The position numbers were made by a program, and so were the translations under genes. DNA of 35,207 bases from Chlorobaculum sp. 24CR. GTDB taxonomy: Bacteria; Bacteroidota; Chlorobiia; Chlorobiales; Chlorobiaceae. Shown in pieces: positions 1-8,284 of this stretch (position 1 is the first letter of the stretch; each line of letters begins with the position of its first letter). The notes under the pieces were generated by a model. That model searched no databases. It was not told where the DNA came from and saw only the letters and a program-made list of their open reading frames with translations. The stretch spans positions 1 to 35,207 of the forward strand of contig NZ_SDGU01000030.1 in the NCBI RefSeq assembly GCF_004118635.1, written 5' to 3'.

Positions 1-63
1 AGTCAAGGTCGAGAAATTGAGTATAAAAAGTTGCATTCACAGCAGCTCCAACTCTTCTAAATA

Positions 64-84
64 CCTCGAAGCTCTGCTTCGAGG
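64..84. repeat. Perfect 9-bp stem hairpin near the window start
   Basis: CCTCGAAGC and GCTTCGAGG are perfect inverted copies separated by a TCT loop. The hairpin lies just past the stop of the jetD remnant, so it could end minus-strand transcripts, but it lacks a good T-run on that side. The core CGAAGCTCTGCTTCG appears again at 35138-35152. It is better viewed as a dispersed palindrome with possible terminator activity. Confidence 0.6.
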
Positions 85-105
85 ATCCTTTATTCCCCCT
101 CCGTT

Positions 106-189
106 TCACACCTTTCCCAGCGCTTCCGCCAGCATCTCATACCCGTTATTTCCCTGTTCCAGTCTTACGCTTTCACCGAGGTGGTCAGG
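106..189 (-). pseudogene. Orphan remnant of a jetD 3' end
   Basis: Read on the minus strand, this stretch encodes ESVRLEQGNNGYEMLAEAL and then a stop at 108-106. It closely matches the C-terminus of the intact jetD at 1152-2342 (GVRLEQEKIGYEMLVEALER). At DNA level, positions 117-174 and 1163-1220 agree at 49 of 58 bases by hand count. There is no upstream jetD body: the sequence on its 5' side is the GNAT toxin gene. It is therefore a relic tail, left either by a duplicated Wadjet locus or by insertion of the toxin-antitoxin pair near the end of a jetD gene. Confidence 0.75.
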
Positions 190-217
190 TGCAACGTAAG
201 TTAATAAGCGAACTTGC

Positions 218-745
218 TTATGGTTGTTCGACGCTTTGCAGGGCGGTGCGGATGGTCTGGAACGGCAGGATGAGGGAGAGCGGCTTGTCGGGAAGTGGCA
301 AGGCTCCGTAGCTGGCGTACCATTCGGCGACGCGCGGGTTTTTGGCGTCGATCAGCAGGCCGATGCCGCCGACATGGTTTGCGGCTTGCAGGCATCTTCT
401 GCCTGCGGAAAGCAGTAGCTGGCCGCCAAACCCCTGTTTCTGGACGGATCGATCCACGGCAAGTTTGCAGAGCCTGAACATCGGTACGGCATGGTGAGCC
501 AGGCCGCGTTTGATGATTTCGGGAGTCTGGGCGTAAGCTACCGTGGCGATGCTCAGGCTGTAGTATCCGAAAATGCGCTGTTCGCCGTTGTCGCTGATGG
601 CCAGAAAGGTTCTGGCTGTTCCCTTGCTGTGACTTTGTCTGGCGTAGCGGCGCAGGAATTCGTTGAGCTGTTTGTCGCCGCAGTCGAACGCCGTACGATG
701 ATGATGACTGGCGATAGCCTCTTCATGCCACGATTTTATGGTCAT
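218..745 (-). CDS. GNAT acetyltransferase toxin, TacT-like
   Basis: This 175-aa protein is a single GNAT domain. The acetyl-CoA pyrophosphate-binding loop reads VQKQGFGGQLL (the Q/RxxGxG/A motif), and the late WYASYGALPLP segment holds the conserved tyrosine typical of the toxin subfamily. TacT-type toxins acetylate the amino group of charged aminoacyl-tRNA and so stop translation; this is family knowledge. The ATG overlaps the stop of the upstream antitoxin by ATGA, so the two are translationally coupled, in the usual antitoxin-first order. Length and motif spacing are normal and the gene looks intact. An ordinary GNAT enzyme is unlikely given the DUF1778 partner. Confidence 0.88.
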   Translation of the reverse strand: MTIKSWHEEAIASHHHRTAFDCGDKQLNEFLRRYARQSHSKGTARTFLAISDNGEQRIFGYYSLSIATVAYAQTPEIIKRGLAHHAVPMFRLCKLAVDRSVQKQGFGGQLLLSAGRRCLQAANHVGGIGLLIDAKNPRVAEWYASYGALPLPDKPLSLILPFQTIRTALQSVEQP

Positions 746-1020
746 TTCTGTTGAGGCAGGGCGGCGGCGGCAGCCAGAAGCTTGTCGTTCGGTGCGGGCG
801 GATTTTCAAGAAGGTCAAGCAGGAGGGCCGTTTCCCGCTCGGTGAGAGCGAAGCGTTCGTGCTGTTCGATAACCGTTCGGGCAGCCGATACCGATGCACT
901 GGTGACAAATTCGGTCAGGTCGGTGGACTGGATGGATGCGGCCTGCATCAGGAGTTCTTTTTGCGAGGCGTCGATCCGTATCGACAGGCGCTGATTGCTT
1001 GTGACGGTCGTTCGAGGCAT
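742..1020 (-). CDS. DUF1778 antitoxin, TacA-like
   Basis: This 92-aa protein pairs with the GNAT toxin. The N-terminal segment QRLSIRIDASQKELLMQAA is a ribbon-helix-helix DNA-binding fold. The C-terminal tail, with ERETALLLDLLENPPAPN, is the family's toxin-neutralising helix and linker. I chose the ATG at 1020 (MPRTTV) because a 92-aa length and RHH start fit the family; the open frame extends to 1155, but those 45 extra residues look non-coding. Antitoxins of this type repress their own operon through the RHH domain. The gene begins about 130 bp past the jetD stop, so it is probably its own transcription unit. Confidence 0.87.
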   Translation of the reverse strand: MPRTTVTSNQRLSIRIDASQKELLMQAASIQSTDLTEFVTSASVSAARTVIEQHERFALTERETALLLDLLENPPAPNDKLLAAAAALPQQK

Positions 1021-1151
1021 ACGGGATGTAGCGTTCTGTGTGCAATGAATCTGTACAAAAAACAAAATACGAGTTTTGGCGACATCTGCAAACAACAGTG
1101 AGATTCTGGCGTGCAAGTCAGGGTGCTGCCCGAAGTTGACCCGCGCCGGAT

Positions 1152-2342
1152 TCATCGTCGCTCCAGCGCTTCAACCAGCATCTCATACCCGATCTTTTCC
1201 TGTTCCAATCTTACTCCGTCGTCTAACCGGTTTTCGCGTAAATCGTCATAAAGCGATTGCTCGGCTTCCGTCAGTCTCGTCAGCTCGGCGGTTTCGGGGT
1301 TTGGTTCGGTTTGCCAGTGGTTGCGGTGGGCGAGGAGGGTTGCTCGATCCATGAGGAGCGAGGTGGCGTGGGGGAAGTGTTCGCGGAACTGGTTGAGGAT
1401 GGCGAAGCCATGCGTGTCGATGTCGCCCCAGTAGTGGAGTTTGCGGGTTTGGAGCCAGTCGATGCGGGCGAGGTTCCGGAAGCCGTAGCCTGCGCCGAAG
1501 ATCACCATCGCTCGCGGCACTGGCGGAAAGGCGAGGAAGTTGATTTCGTTTTCGGTGATGAAGACCGTTTCAACCGGCAGGTCGAGCCGCGCGAAGTCGG
1601 CCTGCGTGAGGGTGATGTCGTTCTCGCCACCGCCGGGCAGAAGCGTCAGCGCGGGGTCGAGGAGGCGGAAGCGGACGCGGAGCGGTTTGTCGCGGAAGCC
1701 GTAGCGCTGGCAGAAGCTGGCGCTGCCGGTGGCGGTTGCGTCGATCGTTTCAGGCGGCAGGGCGAGGTCGAAGAGTTCGGAGAGTGTGCCGCGGTGCGCT
1801 TCGATGAACTTGGTGTGGATGCCGGCGAGGTCGATTTGCCGCAAGTAGATGCCGGGGCGCGGATGGTTCCGCAGCCACTCGACGAGGCGCAGTATGTTTG
1901 GCCACGATTCGGCAAGTTCGAGGGCGCGGAGGGGACGGCGGGCAAGCCAGGGGAGCAGCGCGGGTTCGCGCTTGCGGGTCAGCTCGATCATGCTGGCGAA
2001 CTTTTCGGCGTCTCGGCGCTTGCCGATGAGCGCGAGAGCGTCGTCCATCGAGTCGATCCAGAGTTCCGACGGGATGTCGTTGCCGCCGAGAACGCGGTGG
2101 TTGACGGTGCGCCAAGCGATGCGGTATGGCCCGGCGGCGGCGGTGAGTTGCGTGATCCAGTCGCGCACCTCAGTGAAGTGGTCGCTGAGCTGGCGTGAAT
2201 TCGGCCCTTTGAGCAAGAGGCGCAGCGGGAAGAGTGTTTCGCCCGTCACCATCGCCGAGAGCAGCGTGCCCCGGTTCCAGAGTCTCTGGACCTGCGCCCG
2301 GATGTCGGCGGGGGTCGTCCAGCCCGTTGCCGCCCGCTTCAT
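1152..2342 (-). CDS. jetD: Wadjet nuclease subunit JetD (DUF3322/DUF2220)
   Basis: This 396-aa protein is the last gene of the Wadjet operon. The N-terminal half (about residues 1-190) matches the DUF3322 type, with WTTPADIRAQVQRLW at the start. The C-terminal half is the DUF2220 Toprim-like domain, with acidic residues in ITENEINFL (E264/E266) and the YWGDIDTHG motif (D307, D309) expected to bind the catalytic metals. In Wadjet, JetD cleaves DNA that the JetABC motor has recognised as a small circle; this is family knowledge. The start ATG overlaps the jetC stop by ATGA. The open frame continues upstream inside jetC, but the coupled ATG at 2342 is clearly the start. A second copy of its 3' end lies at 106-189. 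Confidence 0.93.
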   Translation of the reverse strand: MKRAATGWTTPADIRAQVQRLWNRGTLLSAMVTGETLFPLRLLLKGPNSRQLSDHFTEVRDWITQLTAAAGPYRIAWRTVNHRVLGGNDIPSELWIDSMDDALALIGKRRDAEKFASMIELTRKREPALLPWLARRPLRALELAESWPNILRLVEWLRNHPRPGIYLRQIDLAGIHTKFIEAHRGTLSELFDLALPPETIDATATGSASFCQRYGFRDKPLRVRFRLLDPALTLLPGGGENDITLTQADFARLDLPVETVFITENEINFLAFPPVPRAMVIFGAGYGFRNLARIDWLQTRKLHYWGDIDTHGFAILNQFREHFPHATSLLMDRATLLAHRNHWQTEPNPETAELTRLTEAEQSLYDDLRENRLDDGVRLEQEKIGYEMLVEALERR

Positions 2343-5300
2343 TGCTGCATCTTCTTCTTTTCTTCGCGGTACTCTTCGATGGAGAGGTTGCGCAAAACGG
2401 AGGCGCGGCCATCCTGGTTGTGCACGAATCCGACGCTCGAAACGAAGGGTTCGATGATGTGGATTTTCTGCAGCGGCGTGACGATGAGCAGTTGCAGGTT
2501 GAGCTGGGCGAAGAGTTGCAGGCCGTAGTGGGCCGACTCGTCGGAGCCGCGTCCGAAGGCTTCGTCGATCACCACGAAGCGGAAGGAGCGCGAGCGCACC
2601 GCCCCCCATTCGAGGCCGAACTGGTAGGCGAGGCTGGCGGCGAGCACGGTGTAGGCGAGCTTCTCTTTCTGCCCGCCCGATTTGCCGCCGGAGTCGGCGT
2701 AGTGCTCGTGCTCGGCGTCGTCCTCCCGCCACCGTTCGCTGGCCGCGAAGACGAACCAGTTGCGCACGTCGGTCACCTTGGCGGTCCAGCGGCGGTCGAG
2801 GTCGGCCAGGTTGTCGCGGCCCCGGAAGCGGTCGATGATGCGGCGCACCTGGAGGAATTTGGCTTCGGAGTACTGGGTGCTCTCCGATCCAGTCAGCGTC
2901 CCTTCGGTGCAGCTCCTCAGCTCCGCCTGGAACTCGCGGATGTCGGCGTCGGGGCTTGTCTGCGCTTCGAGGGTGATGTAGCGTCCGGGGTTGTAGTCGA
3001 TCTGCGTGAGCGACTGGTTGATGCGCCCGATGCGCTCTTTGATTTCTTCGCGTTCGCGGGCGAGCTGCGACTGGAAGTTGGCCACTTCGCGGATGGTGTT
3101 TTCGTTGAGCAGCTCCTTGAAGCGCCCTTCGAAGCGCGGCAGGTCGTCGGCCTGGAGCTGGTCGAGCATCGAGCGGTATTCGCCGGAGGAGGCGAGGTTG
3201 ACATCGATTTCGCGGGTTTCGAGCGGCCACTGCTCGTTGTATTCGGTCATCGCGCGGATGATCTTTTCGTTCAGGCGCGAGAGCTTTTTCTCTTCGGCGT
3301 CGATCTTCGATTGCAGCCAGTCGCGCATGTCGCGCTCGCGGTTGTCGCACGATTCGACGGTGAGCGCTTTCTGCTCCGGCATCTCCGCGTGGAGCGCTTC
3401 AATGCGTCCGAATCGGGCAGTGACTCCCGGCCCGGCTTCGTCCAGCGCGGCCTGCGCTTCCGATTCGAGCTCGCGGGCGTCGCTGATCTTCTGCTCGGTT
3501 TTCGAGCGTTTGCTTTTGCGCTCGTCGAGGAGGCGCTCGGTTTCACGCAATTTCGCCTCGACCTCTTCGAGCTGCGCGGTGAGGGTGCGGAGCAGGTCGG
3601 AGGCCGCTTCGAGTTCACGCTTTTCGGCTTCGAGCCGGGCGATGGCGACGGCGACCGGTTGCCAGTCGAGGTCGTGGAAGTCGGGATATTCGTCGAGGCG
3701 CGACAGAATTGTTAGTCGCTCCCGGAGGTTGGCCTGCTCCTGTTGCAGCGCCGTCATCCGTCGCTTCAGCTCGCCGAGTTCATCGCTTTTCCGACGGGCG
3801 TTCTCTTCGAGCGCGGTGATCTTGGCGACGTTTGTCCAGCCGAGCACGTAGCGGCTGCGGTCGTCGATGCGGTGGCGGTCATCCTTTTCGTGGCGCTCGC
3901 CGGGCATTTTGATCTGTCCGGCCACGGTGATCGCTTTTTTCTCGCGACGGAACTCTTCCTGACTCGTGCAGCAGACCACGTCGAAGCGGTTGCCGATCTC
4001 CCGTTCGAGCCAGTCGAAGTGGGGAGAGTCCTCCTTGATCTTGAGCTTGCGCGGCAGGGCGGCGGGGTTGTCGGCCAAGGCGTCGCGGCGAACCGACGGA
4101 CGCACCCGGAAATAGACGAGGTGTCCCTTGAGGTGGGTGCGGTCAACCCATTCGGCCACCGGCGCGTAATAGCGGTCGGGCACGAGCAGCGAGAGGGCGA
4201 AGTTGCGCAGCAGCCGCTCGATGGCTCCCTCCCACGCGGCCTCGCTTTCGCGTACCTGGAGCAGCTCGCCCGCGAAGGGCATGTCGCCCTCGTCGATGCC
4301 GAGCGCCCGGCAGAGGCTGCGGCGCATGGCGATCTGCCGGTCGTCGATGTTGTTTTTCCGCGATTTCAGACTCTCGATCTCGGCCAGCAGTTCGCGCTCC
4401 TCCTGCTCTTCGCGGGCGAGGGTGACGCCAAGTTCGTTCAGGTTGTTCTGGAGATCGGCCTCGCGCTCCTCGGCCTCTTCGCGCATCTGTTCGTGCCCGG
4501 TTCGCTGGCGGAGAAAGCCGTCTGCGGTCGATGCGGGGGTTTCGTCGAGTTGACTGACCAGCTCCGCGTATCGGGCGGCTTTGTGCTTTTTCCGGTCGAG
4601 TTCCTGCTGCTTCGTGCGGATTTCCGAAGCGATGCTTTCGATGCGGTCGCCGCCGTTTTCGGCGATGGTTCGACGAAGTTGGCGCTCCCGCTCCTGCTCT
4701 TCGCTGCGCTCTTCTTCGAGCCGCTCGACGGCATTGTCTTGTCGCAGAAGTTCCTCTTCGAGCGAGGCGAGCCGGTGGTGAAGCAGGCCGAGCTTGAGGG
4801 AGGCGAACCAGGGGCGCAGGGCGTCGCGGCAGCTCCGCAGCTCTTCGGTGGAGGCGGAGAGCTCTTCGTGGCGGTCGCAATCCTCGACGAGCGGGGCGAG
4901 CATTTCGATCTGGCGCTTGGCTTTGAGCACCGCTTCGTGGGCGCGGTTGAGGTCCTCGAAGTGGCCGACGAGGGCGGCGATGCGCGGCTCGACGTCGAAA
5001 GCTTCGAGCATGTGGCTGCGCACGAAGTCGGTGAGGTTGCCAACCGACTTGAGCGAGACGGTCTGAAGGAACAGGTCGAGCGCCTGTTCGTTGTCGATGC
5101 CGAAGCGGCGGCGGAACCACGCGCCGTAGGGCGGGAAGCTGTCGAACAGCTCGACGTTATCTGTTCGCAACCGTTTGCGCAGGGCGGTGATCTCCGTGCC
5201 GAAGCCGGAGAAGTCGGTGGCGATGGAGAGGTCGCGCTCGGCGGCGGCCAGGAGGCGGGCGGGCTGTCCGGCGGGATCCTTCATCCAGAACACCTGGGCG

Positions 5301-5707
5301 AGCGTCACGGTCTTGCCGTACCCTTCGTTGTGGAAGACGCCGAGAATCACCGAGTATGCGTTGTCGCCACGCAGGGCGACCGGTTTTGCGCCGCCGCCAA
5401 GCGACTCCTGTCGCTCCGACTTGTAGTAGCCGAGCACGTAAGAGCGGAGCGAGCGCTCGCGGCTGTCGGCTCCGGCGGCCTTGTTGTAGGAGATGCGCTG
5501 GCTCGGCGCGACGAGCGTGGTGACGGCATCGACCAGCGTCGATTTGCCGGAGCCGATGTCGCCGGTCAAGAGGCCGTTGCGCCCGTCGAGACGGAGCGTC
5601 CAGACGCGCCCGTCGAAGGTGCCCCAGTTGAACACTTCGAGCCGCTGGAGCCGGAACCCGGCGAGGCGGTCGTCGGAGATGAATCCGAATTCAAGCGCTT
5701 CAGCCAT
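2339..5707 (-). CDS. jetC: Wadjet SMC-like ATPase JetC
   Basis: This 1122-aa protein is an SMC/MukB-like ATPase. The Walker A is GDIGSGKST (residues 49-57). A long charged coiled-coil region rich in E, R, K and L occupies roughly residues 240-900 and is broken by a hinge-like segment near 450-600. The ABC signature SGGQKEK (about 1010) and Walker B FRFVVIDEAFG (about 1043-1053) follow. JetC drives loop extrusion by the JetABC complex on plasmid DNA. The start MAEALEF at 5707 is preceded by GGAGG at good spacing and overlaps the end of jetB by 8 bp. The frame is open further upstream, but those codons lie inside jetB. The length is typical of the family. Confidence 0.94.
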   Translation of the reverse strand: MAEALEFGFISDDRLAGFRLQRLEVFNWGTFDGRVWTLRLDGRNGLLTGDIGSGKSTLVDAVTTLVAPSQRISYNKAAGADSRERSLRSYVLGYYKSERQESLGGGAKPVALRGDNAYSVILGVFHNEGYGKTVTLAQVFWMKDPAGQPARLLAAAERDLSIATDFSGFGTEITALRKRLRTDNVELFDSFPPYGAWFRRRFGIDNEQALDLFLQTVSLKSVGNLTDFVRSHMLEAFDVEPRIAALVGHFEDLNRAHEAVLKAKRQIEMLAPLVEDCDRHEELSASTEELRSCRDALRPWFASLKLGLLHHRLASLEEELLRQDNAVERLEEERSEEQERERQLRRTIAENGGDRIESIASEIRTKQQELDRKKHKAARYAELVSQLDETPASTADGFLRQRTGHEQMREEAEEREADLQNNLNELGVTLAREEQEERELLAEIESLKSRKNNIDDRQIAMRRSLCRALGIDEGDMPFAGELLQVRESEAAWEGAIERLLRNFALSLLVPDRYYAPVAEWVDRTHLKGHLVYFRVRPSVRRDALADNPAALPRKLKIKEDSPHFDWLEREIGNRFDVVCCTSQEEFRREKKAITVAGQIKMPGERHEKDDRHRIDDRSRYVLGWTNVAKITALEENARRKSDELGELKRRMTALQQEQANLRERLTILSRLDEYPDFHDLDWQPVAVAIARLEAEKRELEAASDLLRTLTAQLEEVEAKLRETERLLDERKSKRSKTEQKISDARELESEAQAALDEAGPGVTARFGRIEALHAEMPEQKALTVESCDNRERDMRDWLQSKIDAEEKKLSRLNEKIIRAMTEYNEQWPLETREIDVNLASSGEYRSMLDQLQADDLPRFEGRFKELLNENTIREVANFQSQLAREREEIKERIGRINQSLTQIDYNPGRYITLEAQTSPDADIREFQAELRSCTEGTLTGSESTQYSEAKFLQVRRIIDRFRGRDNLADLDRRWTAKVTDVRNWFVFAASERWREDDAEHEHYADSGGKSGGQKEKLAYTVLAASLAYQFGLEWGAVRSRSFRFVVIDEAFGRGSDESAHYGLQLFAQLNLQLLIVTPLQKIHIIEPFVSSVGFVHNQDGRASVLRNLSIEEYREEKKKMQQ

Positions 5708-6332
5708 TTTCTTCCTCCGTCGATTGCGTGGCGAGCTGGCGGTACTCGTCGAGGCGACGGTCGAAGTCGGCCAGCCACTGCGCATCGATGAACGCCTTGA
5801 TGATGCGTCGCACCTCGATCATCTGCTTTTCGCCACGCAGCCGCCGGATGAAGCCGAGGTCGGCGATTTTGTTCAGGGTGGCGTCAACCTGGTCGATGAG
5901 CCTGGCTTCGTTGCTTCCGGCGGGTAGGAAGATGCGGATCAGCTCCGCCACCTCGTCGCGCGACAGGATCAGCCGCGTTTCGCCGCCGCTTGCGTCAGCT
6001 TCGGCGAGCTTCTTGCGCAACAGCGCCAGCAAGAGGCTGACCGGCCAGGAGAGCTGGCGTCGGGCCACCAGACGCGGCATGGCCTCGCCCTTCCCCTCGT
6101 CTTCTGCCGGGCGGGAGCGCAGGAAAGCGTACCCTTCAGCTTCGTCGAGCGTCAGTTCGAGGCCGATCACGGCCACGTAGTCGCGTACGCCCGCTTGCAG
6201 GTTCAAAAGGCTGTTCCAGAGCGCGGGGTTCTCTTCATGGTAAAGCACCCCTTTGAGCAGGGCGACCAGAAGTTGGGACAGATCCTGCGGCGCGGTTGCC
6301 GGATGCGAGGTTTCGGTGTCGGTCGGGTTCAT
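5700..6332 (-). CDS. jetB: Wadjet kleisin-associated subunit JetB (DUF4194)
   Basis: This protein of about 210 aa matches the DUF4194 type: an MukE-like winged-helix protein with a core reading LRSRPAEDEG and LVARRQLSWPVSLLLALLR. In Wadjet it is the KITE-like subunit bridging the kleisin JetA and the SMC-like JetC. The end of the gene overlaps jetC by 8 bp, showing translational coupling. The start is ATG at 6332 or the adjacent in-frame TTG at 6335; I prefer ATG. Unlike the other junctions of the operon, the gap to jetA is about 195 bp and holds an inverted repeat. Confidence 0.9.
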   Translation of the reverse strand: MNPTDTETSHPATAPQDLSQLLVALLKGVLYHEENPALWNSLLNLQAGVRDYVAVIGLELTLDEAEGYAFLRSRPAEDEGKGEAMPRLVARRQLSWPVSLLLALLRKKLAEADASGGETRLILSRDEVAELIRIFLPAGSNEARLIDQVDATLNKIADLGFIRRLRGEKQMIEVRRIIKAFIDAQWLADFDRRLDEYRQLATQSTEEENG

Positions 6333-6414
6333 CAAAGTGTTCTGAAAAAATGATCGTGCATCGGCCAGTATAGTATCAATTGGTCAAAGGTGAAAATGTC
6401 GTGAAGCCGGGAAA

Positions 6415-6501
6415 CCGGGGCAGCCACAGGGGGACTGCCCCTACAAGCCAGAAATACCTGTTAATTTTCTTTCGTAGGGGCAACCCCCCGTGGTTGCCCG
6501 G
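6415..6501. repeat. Imperfect inverted repeat between jetA and jetB
   Basis: The left arm (6415-6444, core GGGGCAGCCACAGGGGGACT) and right arm (6474-6501, core GTAGGGGCAACCCCCCGTGG) are imperfect reverse complements, about 28-30 bp each, with a loop of about 29 bp. GTAGGGGCAACCCC-type palindromes are common dispersed intergenic repeats in many bacterial genomes (recollection, not searched). Here it splits an otherwise tightly coupled operon. The folded RNA could dampen read-through or shield transcript ends. Confidence 0.65.
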
Positions 6502-6527
6502 CATTGCCGTCAGCAATTCTTTCCTCC

Positions 6528-7976
6528 TCACTCCTTCCGCACAAAAATAATCCTCGGCAGCGTTGCCTGCCGCTTCACGCCGTTTTCTGCCTCCCATTCG
6601 ATCCGCTCTTTCGTCTCTTCATCGACCGCCGTGTGGGGCCACTCTCCGGCGATCTGGAGGTAGGTGACCAGTTCGGCCAGACCGTGGCGCAACGGGTGGC
6701 GGGCGATCACTTCGCCGAGGGCGATCTGGCTGCGCTCCTGCAACGCTTTGCGAATGTGGCTCGTCAGCTCGGCGCGATCGACAATTACCTGGGCATAGAG
6801 CGCGGCAGTGTCGATTTCAGCGTCCCCTTCGTCGAGCGCAATGCCCTCCAGCACCGGCTTGAAGGGCGGGCGGTAGAGCGGCCTTTCGAGCGGCAGTTCG
6901 ATCGAGGCGGAGGCGTCGTCGAGCGGCATGAAGTTGCCCGACGGCGGCGAGTGTCGCAGGGCGAGCGCCTTGCTTTCGATCTCGTGCAGGATGTCCATGA
7001 TGCGGCGGTTTTCGAGCCAGGCTTTGTCGTCGAGGAACTTGCGCAACTGGCCGGAGAGGCGCGCCACGGTGCGCTGCGTGTGTTCGCCCGCTTCGAGCCA
7101 GTCGTAGTGCACCCGCCTCAGTCGCGGTTCGGGCTGCATTTCGACCACCGGCGGCAGATCGAGTATTTCGTCGAGCAGAAGGGTTAGTTCCTCCTGTCGT
7201 GATGGCGACATCAGGAAGTCCCAGAAGGCGCGGAAGCTCCGGCCCTGATCGGAATCGGCGATGGCGTCGCGCTGGCCCATGATCTCCTCCAGCAGCTCGC
7301 CCTTGCCCCCCTCCCAGAGCGCGATGCGCTCGCGCACCCGCCGGTCGAGGGTGCGGAAATTGTGCTCCACCTCGCGGAAGTCGGTGAGCAGTTCGCGCGC
7401 CAGTTGGAGGAACTGCTGGAAACGATCCTTGAGCGCCGTGTCATCGAGCATCGAGATTTCACCGGCCCGGATTCGGGCGACCTCTGCATCGATCTCCTCC
7501 CGCCGTCGGTTCAGCTCCGCAATGCGCATCTCAGGGTCGGCCTGGCTGCCGGTGCTCATCTGGCGCAACAGCTCGAACAGGGTCAACAGGCGCGACTCCG
7601 TACCGACGAACGCCCGCTCCGAAAGGCTCTGTAGCCACGCCAGCGCCTTTTCGGTCGCCGGAGTCAGGTCGTAGTGCGGCTCGTCCTCGCCCTGCGGGTA
7701 GAATTTGCGCAGCCACCCTTTGTCGTTCTCCGCCCAGTCGTTCAGGTAGCTCTGCGCCGAGCCGGGGAAGGCACTCTCGCCAAGCTGACGGCGAAGCGCG
7801 AACAGCTCATCCTCCAGCGCTTCGCCGAGGTCGGCTTGCGAAAGGGTGCGCACATTTGGCGCGATGAACACCCGGTGCAGGAACGACGCCACCAGCGGCG
7901 CATGTTGCGCGCGCAACAGCCGCCATGCCGGATGGTTCTGCCGGAGCAGGTCAAGGGTGGTAAAATCGAGAGCCAT
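6528..7976 (-). CDS. jetA: Wadjet kleisin-like subunit JetA (DUF3375)
   Basis: This 482-aa protein is of the DUF3375 type and is the first gene of the Wadjet operon. The N-terminus MALDFTTLDLLRQNHPAWRL, with a following stretch naming SQADLGEALEDELFALR, is characteristic. A long helical region near residues 150-270 and a C-terminal winged-helix-like part (VIARHPLRHGLAELVTYL) follow. JetA acts as the kleisin joining the JetC heads. I chose ATG at 7976; the frame is open to 8030, but the extra 18 residues do not resemble the family. No strong Shine-Dalgarno sequence is visible. Transcription probably starts in the divergent region shared with the methylase gene. Confidence 0.9.
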   Translation of the reverse strand: MALDFTTLDLLRQNHPAWRLLRAQHAPLVASFLHRVFIAPNVRTLSQADLGEALEDELFALRRQLGESAFPGSAQSYLNDWAENDKGWLRKFYPQGEDEPHYDLTPATEKALAWLQSLSERAFVGTESRLLTLFELLRQMSTGSQADPEMRIAELNRRREEIDAEVARIRAGEISMLDDTALKDRFQQFLQLARELLTDFREVEHNFRTLDRRVRERIALWEGGKGELLEEIMGQRDAIADSDQGRSFRAFWDFLMSPSRQEELTLLLDEILDLPPVVEMQPEPRLRRVHYDWLEAGEHTQRTVARLSGQLRKFLDDKAWLENRRIMDILHEIESKALALRHSPPSGNFMPLDDASASIELPLERPLYRPPFKPVLEGIALDEGDAEIDTAALYAQVIVDRAELTSHIRKALQERSQIALGEVIARHPLRHGLAELVTYLQIAGEWPHTAVDEETKERIEWEAENGVKRQATLPRIIFVRKE

Positions 7977-8284
7977 AGGCGCGGTCAGTAAACGCGAGGT
8001 GAAGCGATGAACGGTATCCGAAAGGCGCAAGTGATTCTGTATGGAAGCAGATTCATGAGCGGAAAGTGTTCACCGGGGTTGCGTTGGTCTTGTGTTGTCC
8101 CTAAAGATACGGGATTCTTCAGCGTTCCCGAAGGGGCAGATTCGATAATCTGAATGCTCGCCTTGACAGGCACAGGTCGAGACGCTGTTGGGGAGAGCGG
8201 TCAGCAGCCCTCCTGTGACAGGATGAAGGTTGAGATGCAGGGGCGGGATGCCTGTTTGATAGTTGGATTTCTTATAATGGCTGT
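7977..8284. promoter_or_regulatory. Divergent control region between jetA and the methylase
   Basis: This gap of about 300 bp separates genes running outward in both directions, so it must contain both promoters. CAGATT and AATCTG flank a 4-bp centre at 8137-8152, and TCCTGTGACAGGA at 8211-8223 is a perfect 13-base palindrome; both are operator candidates. A perfect TATAAT lies at 8273-8278 on the plus strand, though no good -35 box sits 16-18 bp ahead of it. I see no gene here. Confidence 0.45.

Noticed and set aside
2234-5791. Very long plus-strand open frames (about 490 and 680 codons) opposite jetC and jetD
   Set aside because: They are mirror images of GC-rich coding sequence on the other strand and resemble no protein. 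The minus strand carries all Wadjet motifs.
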